64,000 nucleotides of DNA from CAZMVY01 sp964653435 (GTDB lineage: Bacteria > Planctomycetota > Phycisphaerae > UBA1845 > PWPN01). The notes under the pieces were generated by a model, which was not told the DNA's origin, ran no database searches, and worked only from the letters and a program-made list of their open reading frames with translations. The position numbers and the translations under genes were made by a program. Positions within the stretch are counted from its first letter, which is position 1. Each line of letters opens with the position of its first letter. The DNA lies in NCBI GenBank assembly GCA_964653435.1, contig CAZZFA010000017.1, forward strand, positions 1 to 64,000, given 5' to 3'. Shown piece by piece: positions 8,495-16,247 of the stretch.

Positions 8495-8722
8495 CTACGA
8501 CTTCGCGGCGCCCGGATCGGTGTCGCTCTGTCCGAAGTCGATCCCGATCTTTCCTTCGAGAATCTCCTGCGCGATGATCTCGAGCGTTGTCTTGCCTTCG
8601 GGTTCCACCATCGGACGGCTGCCCTGCATGAGCTCCAACCATCGTTTCTGCATCAACGCGGTGAGCTTGAACCGTCCGCCGACCTTCTGGATGATCTCGT
8701 CGCTCTTGAGTGCCTCGATCAT
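8495..8722 (-). CDS. rpoZ: RNA polymerase omega subunit
   Basis: A 75-residue protein with the omega pattern: MIEALKSDEIIQKVGGRFKL, then LMQKRWLELMQGSRP, then TTLEIIAQEILEGKI. Omega assists assembly of RNA polymerase beta-prime. The ATG at 8722 overlaps the gmk stop (ATGA), and gmk-rpoZ is a widely conserved pair, which supports both calls. The frame is open upstream, but that part overlaps gmk and has no homology. Confidence 0.9.
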   Translation of the reverse strand: MIEALKSDEIIQKVGGRFKLTALMQKRWLELMQGSRPMVEPEGKTTLEIIAQEILEGKIGIDFGQSDTDPGAAKS

Positions 8723-9708
8723 ACGCCGATACTCTCCTTCGCCTTCTGCCGGTGCGCCCGGATAATGGACTCGATCCGCTCCACGGTCTCGTCGAGGACC
8801 GCGTTCACTACGAAGTACTTGTAGACCCCGCACTCCTTCGCGTAGCGGATTTCCCCGTCCGCTTTCGCAAGCCGCTCCTGGATGGCCTGTTCACTGTCCT
8901 CGTGGCGGCCGACGAGCCGCCGTTGCTGATCGTCCGCCGAGGGCGCCAGCACGTAGATCGTCACGGCGTCGGGGAAGCGCCGCGCGACCTGAATCGTGCC
9001 CTCAATCTCGATTTCGAGAATCACGATCCGGCCGGCGGACAACGCCTCCAGGACCGGCTCTGCCGGCGTTCCGTAGTATTGCCCGCCGTACACGCGAGCA
9101 TATTCCAGGAAGCCGCCTGCTTCAAGGCGGCGCTCGAACTCCTCCCGGGTGATAAAGTAATAGTGCTTGCCGTGAACCTCGTTTTCCCGGCGCGGCCGCG
9201 TCGTCGCCGAGACGCTCAGGAAGGCATCCAGTCGTTGCGTCAGCCGCTGGCATATCGTGCTCTTGCCGACGCCGCTCGGACCGCTGATGCAAACGAGCAC
9301 GCCGTCATGCGAGATGGGGGCCGCCGGTCTGGGGAATACCGCGGTCCGCAGCCGCCGCACATCATCGCGCAGGGCGTTGAGTTGTTCCCAGCTCACCCGG
9401 TCGTCGAGAAACCCGTACCGGGCGGCGGGGTAGAGTTCCGCGAGCGTTTTGGCGGTCGGGGCAAAGAAGGACACCGGCGCGCCGGCCTGCTGTGCCCGTG
9501 CGACGAGCGCGGGGAGATCGACGGATTCCGCGGGTGGCCGGGACCGCGCCACGAGCGCACCATTGAGAAGCCGCTCCGCCGCGAGGACCAGACCGATGAC
9601 GGCCGGCTCGCGCGAGCCCGGTTCGTGCCAGCGGGCCTCCGCCTGCTGCAACTGCTGCTCCGCGACGAGAAGCCAGTCCCGGGGGGTTTTTTCTGCGGGC
9701 GTTGTCAC
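8719..9708 (-). CDS. gmk: Guanylate kinase with an N-terminal HEPN-like domain
   Basis: This is a 329-residue protein; ordinary guanylate kinases are about 200. The kinase occupies roughly residues 135-320: P-loop ISGPSGVGKST, SATTRPRR, HGKHYYFITREEFE and LEIEIEGTIQVARRFPDA. It phosphorylates GMP to GDP. Residues 10-125 form a separate helical domain. Its pattern WLLVAEQQLQQAEARW ... GLVLAAERLLNGALVARSRPP ... DLPALV ... LYPAARYGF matches the layout of HEPN domains. The usual R-x4-6-H nuclease motif appears broken (RPPAESVD where R-P-P-x-T-H-D-L is typical), so nucleotide or RNA binding is more likely than cleavage. The operon is yicC-gmk-rpoZ. Confidence 0.9.
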   Translation of the reverse strand: MTTPAEKTPRDWLLVAEQQLQQAEARWHEPGSREPAVIGLVLAAERLLNGALVARSRPPAESVDLPALVARAQQAGAPVSFFAPTAKTLAELYPAARYGFLDDRVSWEQLNALRDDVRRLRTAVFPRPAAPISHDGVLVCISGPSGVGKSTICQRLTQRLDAFLSVSATTRPRRENEVHGKHYYFITREEFERRLEAGGFLEYARVYGGQYYGTPAEPVLEALSAGRIVILEIEIEGTIQVARRFPDAVTIYVLAPSADDQQRRLVGRHEDSEQAIQERLAKADGEIRYAKECGVYKYFVVNAVLDETVERIESIIRAHRQKAKESIGV

Positions 9709-9766
9709 GATGCGGTGTATCCTGCTGTCGTGCGACGGCCGGCGCGGGCGCGCGGGTGGCCGCTTC

Positions 9767-10645
9767 TTATTCCACGTTCTGTACCTGCTCCTTCAGCCGG
9801 TCGATCAGGGCCTTAATCTCGACGATGTGGCGGGCGATTTCCGTGTCGTTCGACTTGCTGCCGATCGTGTTCGCCTCGCGGAGCATCTCCTGCGCGAGGA
9901 AGTCGAGCTTCCGCCCGGCATGTTGTCTGGCGTCGCACAGGCGGTCGAACTGGTCGAGGTGGCTCCGCAGCCGCGCGATTTCCTCGCTTACGTCGCATCG
10001 TTCCGCGAAGAGGGCGACTTCCTTGGCCAGGTCCTGCTCCGCCAGTTGGAGCTTCGCCTGCCCCACGAGATCGTTGACCCGCTGCGTCAGCCGCTTGAGG
10101 TACTCGGCGACGACCAGAGGACACCGCTCGGCGATGGCCGCCAGCTCCGACCGCACGGCGGCCGTGTGTCGGAGCAGGTCCTCCCGCAGCGCGCGCCCTT
10201 CCTCGGCCCGCATGGCGATCATCTTGTCCAGCGCCTCGTTGGTCAGGGTCGAGACGATCTTCCACTGCCGCTCGCGCTGGGCCTCATTCATTTCCGGCGG
10301 CTGGCATACGCCCGGCAGGGCGAGCACCGTTGCGAGATCGACCGAGACCGGCCCGGCGGGGCGGACGGAGTGGAGCTGGTCGAGGTACGCCTGGAGCGCC
10401 GCCACGTTGATCTCATAGGCCGCCTGCGCGCTCGTGTCCCGCACGCGGAGCGTGTAGTTCACCGTGCCGCGCGTAAGCCGGCTCCGCAGGAGCTTGTCCA
10501 CCTCGGCCTCGAGAAACTGGAGGTGCTCCGGCAGCTTGATGGTCGGCTTGAAGTAGCGATTGTTCAGGCTGCGGACCTCGAGCGTATAGCCCACGCCGTC
10601 CTGCACGAGCTGCGCATCGCCATAGCCGGTCATCGAGAGAATCAT
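9767..10645 (-). CDS. yicC: YicC/YloC family endoribonuclease
   Basis: A 292-residue protein beginning ILSMTGYGDAQ and VRSLNNRYFKP, the signature start of the YicC family. It ends with GRKLDFLAQEMLREANTIGSK and a KALIDRLKEQVQNVE terminus, also characteristic. E. coli YicC is an endoribonuclease acting on small RNA such as RyhB; the substrate here is unknown. The ATG overlaps the secG stop (10645/10642). The gene precedes gmk by 58 bases, the common yicC-gmk order. Confidence 0.93.
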   Translation of the reverse strand: MILSMTGYGDAQLVQDGVGYTLEVRSLNNRYFKPTIKLPEHLQFLEAEVDKLLRSRLTRGTVNYTLRVRDTSAQAAYEINVAALQAYLDQLHSVRPAGPVSVDLATVLALPGVCQPPEMNEAQRERQWKIVSTLTNEALDKMIAMRAEEGRALREDLLRHTAAVRSELAAIAERCPLVVAEYLKRLTQRVNDLVGQAKLQLAEQDLAKEVALFAERCDVSEEIARLRSHLDQFDRLCDARQHAGRKLDFLAQEMLREANTIGSKSNDTEIARHIVEIKALIDRLKEQVQNVE

Positions 10646-11109
10646 TGGGCGGATTTCTCAGAGGCCGGTGTGCCGGACGCGGGACCCGCCGGGGCGGGCG
10701 AGGGCGAATTCGCAGGCGCCGGGCTGGCCGGCCCGGCCGGCGCTTTGCTCACCGGGGCGCCGGATCCTGCCGGCGGCTGCGCCCCGGGGGCGGCGTCTTT
10801 CTGCCCCGAGGGCGATTGGGTGGTTCCCGTCTGGGTCATGTTGCCGACGGATGACGGGAGCTTGACAAAGACGAAGTTCAGCACAACCGCCAGCACCAGA
10901 AAGCAGGTGGCCAGGCCCACCGTGATCCACGTGAACACGTCGCCGGTCTTCGCGCCGAACGCACTGTGACCGCCGACGCCCCCGAACGCGCCGCTCAGGC
11001 CGCCGCCGCGGCCCTTCTGGATCAGCACGACGAGCATCGTCAGGATGCAGACGAGAATGAAGAGCGTCGCGGTAATGTAGTTCAACAGGGGCATCGCCAG
11101 AATACTCAT
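10642..11109 (-). CDS. secG: Preprotein translocase subunit SecG
   Basis: This 155-residue membrane protein is part of the SecYEG export channel. Two transmembrane helices (about 9-30 and 58-82) flank the conserved cytosolic loop QKGRGGGLSGAFGG with HSAFGAKTGDVFTW. After residue 90 comes a Pro/Ala/Ser/Gly-rich tail of about 60 residues that most SecG proteins lack. ATG at 11109 is used; ATG at 11094 is possible. It lies between tpiA and yicC, a common neighbourhood (tpiA-secG). Confidence 0.92.
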   Translation of the reverse strand: MSILAMPLLNYITATLFILVCILTMLVVLIQKGRGGGLSGAFGGVGGHSAFGAKTGDVFTWITVGLATCFLVLAVVLNFVFVKLPSSVGNMTQTGTTQSPSGQKDAAPGAQPPAGSGAPVSKAPAGPASPAPANSPSPAPAGPASGTPASEKSAQ

Positions 11110-11202
11110 CCGACTGTCCTCACTTGCTCAGGACCCGGCACTTTGCCGGGCAGCGCCCGCTCCCGCGGACGCGATCATGGATGGCGGTCCGCCCGGCGGA
11201 CC

Positions 11203-11970
11203 CTACCGGAGCCCTTTGGCCGCCATCGTTGCCTCGATGATCTTCGCGAAGTCGTCGACCTTCAGACTCGCTCCGCCCACCAGCGCCCCGTCGACATCCG
11301 CCTGCGACATCAACTCGCGGGCGTTGGCGGCAGTGACGCTGCCGCCGTACTGGATCCGCAGCCCGGCGGCGAGCCCCTTATTATACATTGTCGTCAATCG
11401 ATTGCGAATGAAGGCATGGGCCTCCTGCGCCTGGGCGGGCGTGGCCGTGTGCCCCGTGCCGATCGCCCAGACCGGCTCATAGGCTATCGTGAGGCCGGCA
11501 AGGTCCACATCCGGACCGAAAACCTCGTCAATCTGGCGGGCCAACACGGCCTCGGTCTGCCCCGTCTCGCGTTCATCGAGCTTCTCTCCAACGCAGTAGA
11601 TCACATGGAGGCCGGCCTTTTGAGCGGCCCGGACTTTGCGGGCAAGGGTCTCGCCGTTCTCCCCGAGGATGTGCCGGCGTTCGCTATGTCCGATAATCAC
11701 GTAGGTACAGCCCACGTCCTTGAGCATGCCGGGCGAGATCTCGCCGGTGAACGCGCCCTTCTCCTGGAAGTAGACGTTTTGCGCCCCGAGCTTGAATGCG
11801 GAGCCTTGGATCGTCTGGCCTACGGCGAGCAGGTAGACGAAGGGGGGGCACAAGGCCAGGTCGACGGGCACGCCCGACGAAATGCGCTGCTTGAGGCCGT
11901 TGGCCAGGGCTTGCGCCTCGGCCAGGTTCAGGTTCATTTTCCAGTTGCCGGCTACGAACGGTCGTCGCAT
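11203..11970 (-). CDS. tpiA: Triosephosphate isomerase
   Basis: This 255-residue glycolytic enzyme interconverts dihydroxyacetone phosphate and glyceraldehyde 3-phosphate. It has the catalytic lysine in AGNWKMN, the histidine in VIIGHSERR and the glutamate in AYEPVWAIGTG, followed by the phosphate loop IQYGGSV and DGALVGGASL. Start ATG at 11970 gives the family N-terminus (RRPFVAGNWKMN); the longer open frame upstream has no homology. Confidence 0.97.
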   Translation of the reverse strand: MRRPFVAGNWKMNLNLAEAQALANGLKQRISSGVPVDLALCPPFVYLLAVGQTIQGSAFKLGAQNVYFQEKGAFTGEISPGMLKDVGCTYVIIGHSERRHILGENGETLARKVRAAQKAGLHVIYCVGEKLDERETGQTEAVLARQIDEVFGPDVDLAGLTIAYEPVWAIGTGHTATPAQAQEAHAFIRNRLTTMYNKGLAAGLRIQYGGSVTAANARELMSQADVDGALVGGASLKVDDFAKIIEATMAAKGLR

Positions 11971-12111
11971 CGAAGTCTCCGTTATTCCGTATGATCCGTA
12001 TTTCGTGAATCCTTCATTTCGCCCGGGCCCCGGTCGGTTGGGCCTCAGGCACTCTCGGGGTTGCGGTGCCGTGCACGGCCGCGGCCTGCCGCGACTCACA
12101 TCCGAAATTCG

Positions 12112-13182
12112 TCAAATCGCTTCCTGGGCCTGCGGGTACGAACCGAGTACGTTGAGCCGCAGGCAATGATCCCGGGCCTTGAGCAGGGCCCGTTTCATAT
12201 TCTCGTCTTCGGCATGTCCCTTGGCGTCGGCGAAGAAGTAGTACTCCCAGTTCCGTTTCTTGCTGGGACGCGACTGGATGAACGACAGATTGATGCTTTC
12301 GCTGCGGAACGCGTCCAGGACATCCACAAGGGCGCCGGGCTTGTCGGCCGTGATGAACAGGACCGACGTCTTGTCGTCGCCGGTGGGCTTGCTGCTCTCC
12401 CGGCCGATCACGAAGAAGCGCGTCACGTTTCGCGGGTTGTCCTCGATGTTTTCGCAGACGATCTTGAGATCGTACAATTCGGCGGCGAGCGTGCTGCCGA
12501 TCGCGCCGGAGCCGGCCTCTTTCCTGGCCATTTCGGCCGCCTTGCTGGTGCTGGCGACGGGAATCGTCTTGCCCACCAGTTGCGTGTCGGAGAGCCACCG
12601 CTGACATTGCGCGAAGACCTCGGGCTTCGAGTAGACCCGTTCGATCTGCTCCAGGGAGCAGTTCGCCAGCAGGTTGTGGTGGATCACGCGGTTGATTTCG
12701 GCGCAGACCTTCACGTCCGTGTCCATCAGGGCGTCGAGCGTGTCGATGACGCCGCCGCCGGTGGAGTTTTCGATGGGCACGATGCCGAAGTCCGCGTGGC
12801 CTCGCGTGATTTCCTCGAAGACGCCGCGGATGTCCACGACGGCTTCGTATTCCACCGAGCTTCCGAACTTGCCGAGCGCCGCCAAGTGCGAGTAGCTGCC
12901 CTCGGGCCCCAGGAACGCGATTCGCAGGGGCCGCTCCAGCGCGAAGGAACCGCTCATCAACTCGCGGTAGATCGCCTCGATCGTGCCGGCGGGCAGCGGG
13001 CCGCGGTTGGCCCGGCGGACCTTGTCCAGCACGGCCCGCTCGCGATCGGGGGCGTAGATGGGGGCGCCCTGGGCTGCCTTGAGCTTGCCGATTTCGACGA
13101 CGATTTCCGCCCGCTGATTGAGCAATTGGACGATCTGTTCGTCCAGGGCGTCGATCTGTTTGCGAAGCTCGTCTAAGTTCAT
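12112..13182 (-). CDS. pheA: Bifunctional chorismate mutase / prephenate dehydratase
   Basis: This 356-residue P-protein converts chorismate to prephenate and then to phenylpyruvate for phenylalanine synthesis. Residues 1-85 are an AroQ-type chorismate mutase (LDELRKQIDALDEQIVQLLN ... APDRE). Residues 90-270 are the dehydratase, with FLGPEGSYSHLAA, VPIENSTGGGV and the catalytic TRF in NVTRFFVIG. The C-terminal ACT domain (SVLFITADKPGALVDVLDAF, ESRP-like IQSRPSKK) suggests feedback control by phenylalanine. ATG at 13182 is the first start with family homology. It heads the minus-strand run, 141 bases ahead of tpiA. Confidence 0.96.
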   Translation of the reverse strand: MNLDELRKQIDALDEQIVQLLNQRAEIVVEIGKLKAAQGAPIYAPDRERAVLDKVRRANRGPLPAGTIEAIYRELMSGSFALERPLRIAFLGPEGSYSHLAALGKFGSSVEYEAVVDIRGVFEEITRGHADFGIVPIENSTGGGVIDTLDALMDTDVKVCAEINRVIHHNLLANCSLEQIERVYSKPEVFAQCQRWLSDTQLVGKTIPVASTSKAAEMARKEAGSGAIGSTLAAELYDLKIVCENIEDNPRNVTRFFVIGRESSKPTGDDKTSVLFITADKPGALVDVLDAFRSESINLSFIQSRPSKKRNWEYYFFADAKGHAEDENMKRALLKARDHCLRLNVLGSYPQAQEAI

Positions 13183-13363
13183 TGCTGCCGGCCGCTTACT
13201 GGAGAATCGCCCGGGGGGCGGAACGAGTGATTCAGGATAGGCCATTGCCGGCGCGGCGTCAAGAGCGTTCCGGTATGGCCGTCCGGCGAGGTGCGAGCGA
13301 CCCGGCGGGACGGACCGGGGGCCTGCGGCGGTCGCACGGTCTTCTTTGGCGGTCCCACCGTTG

Positions 13364-13391
13364 TTGACAATGTAATACAAACCTCTATCAT
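13364..13391 (+). promoter_or_regulatory. Promoter of the metal ABC transporter operon
   Basis: A perfect TTGACA (13364-13369), a 16-base spacer and TATCAT (13386-13391). Transcription would start near 13398, giving a leader of about 14 bases before the ATG at 13412. The AT-rich spacer (TGTAATACAA) is a plausible place for a Zur or MntR-type operator, but I see no clear palindrome. Confidence 0.6.
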
Positions 13392-13411
13392 CCAGTAGCC
13401 CGACTGCGGTC

Positions 13412-14392
13412 ATGGGTATCGACATGCGAAGATCGCTGCGAATCGTGATTGTTTTCGTGGCCGCCGTCGCAGGGGTTTTTGCGGTCGGCTGCCGGCGGGA
13501 GGCCGCGCCCACGACCCGCGCGGCCGGCAACCTGAACATCGTCTGCACGTTCCTGCCGGTCTATGTCTTTACGCTCAATGTCGTCGGCGACGCGCCGGGC
13601 GTCCGGGTGGACATGCTCGTCTCGCGCGAGGCGGGATGCCCGCACCACTACACCCTGCGGCCCGCGGACCTGAAGCGTGTGGCCCATGCCGATGTGATCA
13701 TTGCCAACGGCATCGGGGCCGAACCGTTTCTCGATGACCTCATGAAGAGCAACCGGGCGGCCCGGCTCATCACGATTGCCGACGAGTGCGACGTGCTGAC
13801 GGAGGCGGGCGGGCCGGCCGAAGGGCACGGGGACGCTCAGACGCAGGATGCGCACGAACACGTTCACGGTCCCGTGAATCCGCACGTATGGGTTTCGCCG
13901 GCGGAGGCGATCAAGGAGGTGCGCACGCTCGCCCGCAAGCTCTCCGAGGCTGACCCGACCCGTGCCGCGCAATACCGGGCCAACGCCGAGAACTATGTGG
14001 CGCGGCTCGATGCGCTCGCCCGGCGGATGCGCGAGGTTGCCAAAGGCTTTGCCCATCGCAAGATCGTCACGTTTCACAGCGCCTTCGCGTACCTGGCCCG
14101 CGATTTGGATCTGGACGTGGTCGCCACGCTCGAGGTCGAGCCCGGCCAGGAGCCTTCCGCTCACCGGATGGCCGAGATCATCGACATCGTCCGCAAGACG
14201 CACGCCCCGATCTTTTCCGAGCCCGCCTCCTCGGATGCCGTGGCCCGCACCATTGCCCGTGATGCCGGCGTGCCGGTCTTCCCGCTCAACCCGTTCAACA
14301 GCCTGGATGTCGCTCCCCGCGCCGATTCATACGAACGGGTGATGACCGCGAATCTCGAGACGCTCCGGCAGGCCCTGGGGGCCGCACGATGA
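13412..14392 (+). CDS. znuA: Zinc/manganese ABC transporter substrate-binding lipoprotein
   Basis: A 326-residue cluster A-I (ZnuA/TroA-type) binding protein with a hydrophobic signal and a Cys (VFAVGC, about residue 27) as likely lipid anchor. Metal-ligand histidines occur at the expected places: GCPHHYTLRP, NPHVWVSP and TFHSAFAYLARD, with a late acidic ligand. A His/Asp-rich loop (HGDAQTQDAHEHVHG) precedes the second ligand, as in zinc-specific ZnuA. ATG at 13424 is an alternative start. The stop overlaps the start of the ATPase gene. Zinc versus manganese cannot be decided from sequence; the His-rich loop favours zinc. Confidence 0.88.
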   Translation: MGIDMRRSLRIVIVFVAAVAGVFAVGCRREAAPTTRAAGNLNIVCTFLPVYVFTLNVVGDAPGVRVDMLVSREAGCPHHYTLRPADLKRVAHADVIIANGIGAEPFLDDLMKSNRAARLITIADECDVLTEAGGPAEGHGDAQTQDAHEHVHGPVNPHVWVSPAEAIKEVRTLARKLSEADPTRAAQYRANAENYVARLDALARRMREVAKGFAHRKIVTFHSAFAYLARDLDLDVVATLEVEPGQEPSAHRMAEIIDIVRKTHAPIFSEPASSDAVARTIARDAGVPVFPLNPFNSLDVAPRADSYERVMTANLETLRQALGAAR

Positions 14393-15201
14393 CGGGCACG
14401 GCGCCTGCGCTCGGGACCGGTTTCGCGCTGCGGCTGCGGAATGTTTCCGTCACGCTGGGGGGGGCCGCGATCCTCTCCGACATCTCGTTCGAGCCGGCGG
14501 TCGGCAAGCTCAATGCGATCATCGGCCCGAACGGCGCGGGCAAGACGACGCTCCTGCGCGCCATCCTCGGGCTCGTGCCGTACACGGGGACCATCGAGCG
14601 CGGCCGGACGGCCGAGGGTCGCCCGGTGCGGATCGGCTATGTCCCGCAGCGACTCGATTTCGACCGCGCCATCCCTGTCTCGGTGATCGACTTCCTCTGC
14701 TGCGGGCTCCAGCGGCGGCCGCTCTGGCTGGGGCATCGGCGCAAGGCGCGGCGGATCGCTGCGCGGGTGCTCGAACGCGTCGGCGGCGCCGGGTGGGAGG
14801 GCCGCATGATCGGCAGGCTCTCCGGCGGCCAGTTGCAGCGGGTGCTCCTGGCGATGGCGCTGGCCGACGAGCCCGACGTGCTTCTTCTCGACGAGCCGGT
14901 GGCCGGCGTGGACGTCGTGGGCGAAGAGCTCTTCTGCGATCTGCTCGGCTCGCTTCAGCGGGAGGGGCACTACACGATGCTCCTCGTTTCGCACGACCTC
15001 AGCATCGTCACGCGGCACGCGGAATACACGGTCTGCCTGAACCGGACGATTCACTGTCAGGGCGCGACAGTGAAGACGCTGACGGCGGAGAACCTCCGCG
15101 CCCTGTACAGCCAGGATGTGGCGCTCTACGGCCACGCGCATGCCCATGAGGGGCATGAACATCATCAGGCGAAGCGGGACGGCGCGGAGGCGGGGGACTG
15201 A
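14389..15201 (+). CDS. znuC: Zinc/manganese ABC transporter ATP-binding protein
   Basis: A 270-residue ABC ATPase with Walker A IIGPNGAGKTTLLRAILG, Q-loop YVPQRLDFDR, signature RLSGGQLQRVLLAMALA, Walker B DVLLLDEPVAGVD and H-loop LVSHDLS. It energises metal uptake with the neighbouring permease. The last 20 residues contain a His-rich run (YGHAHAHEGHEHH), unusual for the ATPase subunit and a possible cytosolic metal-sensing or buffering tail. The start overlaps the binding-protein stop (ATGA). Confidence 0.93.
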   Translation: MTGTAPALGTGFALRLRNVSVTLGGAAILSDISFEPAVGKLNAIIGPNGAGKTTLLRAILGLVPYTGTIERGRTAEGRPVRIGYVPQRLDFDRAIPVSVIDFLCCGLQRRPLWLGHRRKARRIAARVLERVGGAGWEGRMIGRLSGGQLQRVLLAMALADEPDVLLLDEPVAGVDVVGEELFCDLLGSLQREGHYTMLLVSHDLSIVTRHAEYTVCLNRTIHCQGATVKTLTAENLRALYSQDVALYGHAHAHEGHEHHQAKRDGAEAGD

Positions 15202-15258
15202 GACCGAGAGGCGTGTCGTCGGCGGCTTCCGGGATCGGGTGGCACGGCGGTGGGAGTG

Positions 15259-16167
15259 ATGATGGATTCGTTTGCCGGACTTCACTGGTGGACTTCGCAG
15301 GGCCTGCCGGCGGTGCAGGGGGCGCTGCGTTCCATCCTGCCGTTCCGCTGGGCGCAATACGACTTCGCGCTCAATGCCCTGATCGAGTGCATGCTTCTCG
15401 CCCCCATCTGCGCGATCATGGGGGTGAAGATCGTCAACTTCCGCATGGCGTTTTTCTCCGACGCGATCTCCCACTCCGCGTTCACGGGCGTAGCGCTCGG
15501 GTTTCTGTTCAACGAGATGCTCGCGCGGGCCGGCCGCGCATTCGATCCGCGCATCGCGCTGATTCTCTTCGGTCTGTTCGTGGGCCTTGGCATCGCGATC
15601 GTGCGGCGCAAGACGGACCTGTCCACGGACACGGTGATCGGTGTGTTCTTCAGCGCGGTGGTCGCCCTGGGCCTTGCGATCGTCACGACCAGCGCCGCGC
15701 GCACGGCCGAGTTCAACCGCTACCTCTACGGGGACATCCTTACGCTCGATGCGGCCGACCTTGCCCTCTCGGCCCTGCTGGCCCTGGGGGTTCTGCTCTT
15801 CATGATCGTCAGCTTCAACCGCCTGACGCTGATCGGCCTGAATGACGAACTGGCGCACAGCCGGGGCGTGTCCGTGCGAGCCTACGACTATGCCTTCTCG
15901 CTGCTGCTTGCGCTGGTGGTCACGGTTTCCATCCGCACGTCGGGCATCCTGCTCGTGACGGCGATGCTCGTGGTTCCGGCGGCGACGGCACGGAACCTTG
16001 CCCGCAGCGCCGGCGGCATGTTCTGGTGGGCGGTGCTGTTCGGCCTGCTCAGCAGCCTCGCCGGTACTGTGGTATCGTTCTACATGGAGAGCATCGGGAC
16101 GGGCGCGGCGATCGTCATCGCGGCGACGATCCTTTTCGTCCTCAGCCTCCTCCTCCGTCGCCGTTAA
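15259..16167 (+). CDS. znuB: Zinc/manganese ABC transporter permease
   Basis: A roughly 302-residue ABC-3 family permease with about eight to nine hydrophobic segments. Conserved stretches include ISHSAFTGVALGF near the N-terminus and ALVVTVSIRTSGILLVTAML. Starts are ambiguous: GTG 15250, ATG 15259 and ATG 15262. GGGAG lies very close upstream of the ATGs. It is the last gene of the three-gene importer. Confidence 0.9.
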   Translation: MMDSFAGLHWWTSQGLPAVQGALRSILPFRWAQYDFALNALIECMLLAPICAIMGVKIVNFRMAFFSDAISHSAFTGVALGFLFNEMLARAGRAFDPRIALILFGLFVGLGIAIVRRKTDLSTDTVIGVFFSAVVALGLAIVTTSAARTAEFNRYLYGDILTLDAADLALSALLALGVLLFMIVSFNRLTLIGLNDELAHSRGVSVRAYDYAFSLLLALVVTVSIRTSGILLVTAMLVVPAATARNLARSAGGMFWWAVLFGLLSSLAGTVVSFYMESIGTGAAIVIAATILFVLSLLLRRR

Positions 16168-16247
16168 TCCGCGGTCCTGCCGCTTATACTCCGGGCGCCT
16201 GCACAAGGCGGCGACGAACCCGGGGCCCCCCGCGGGACCGCTCTGGC

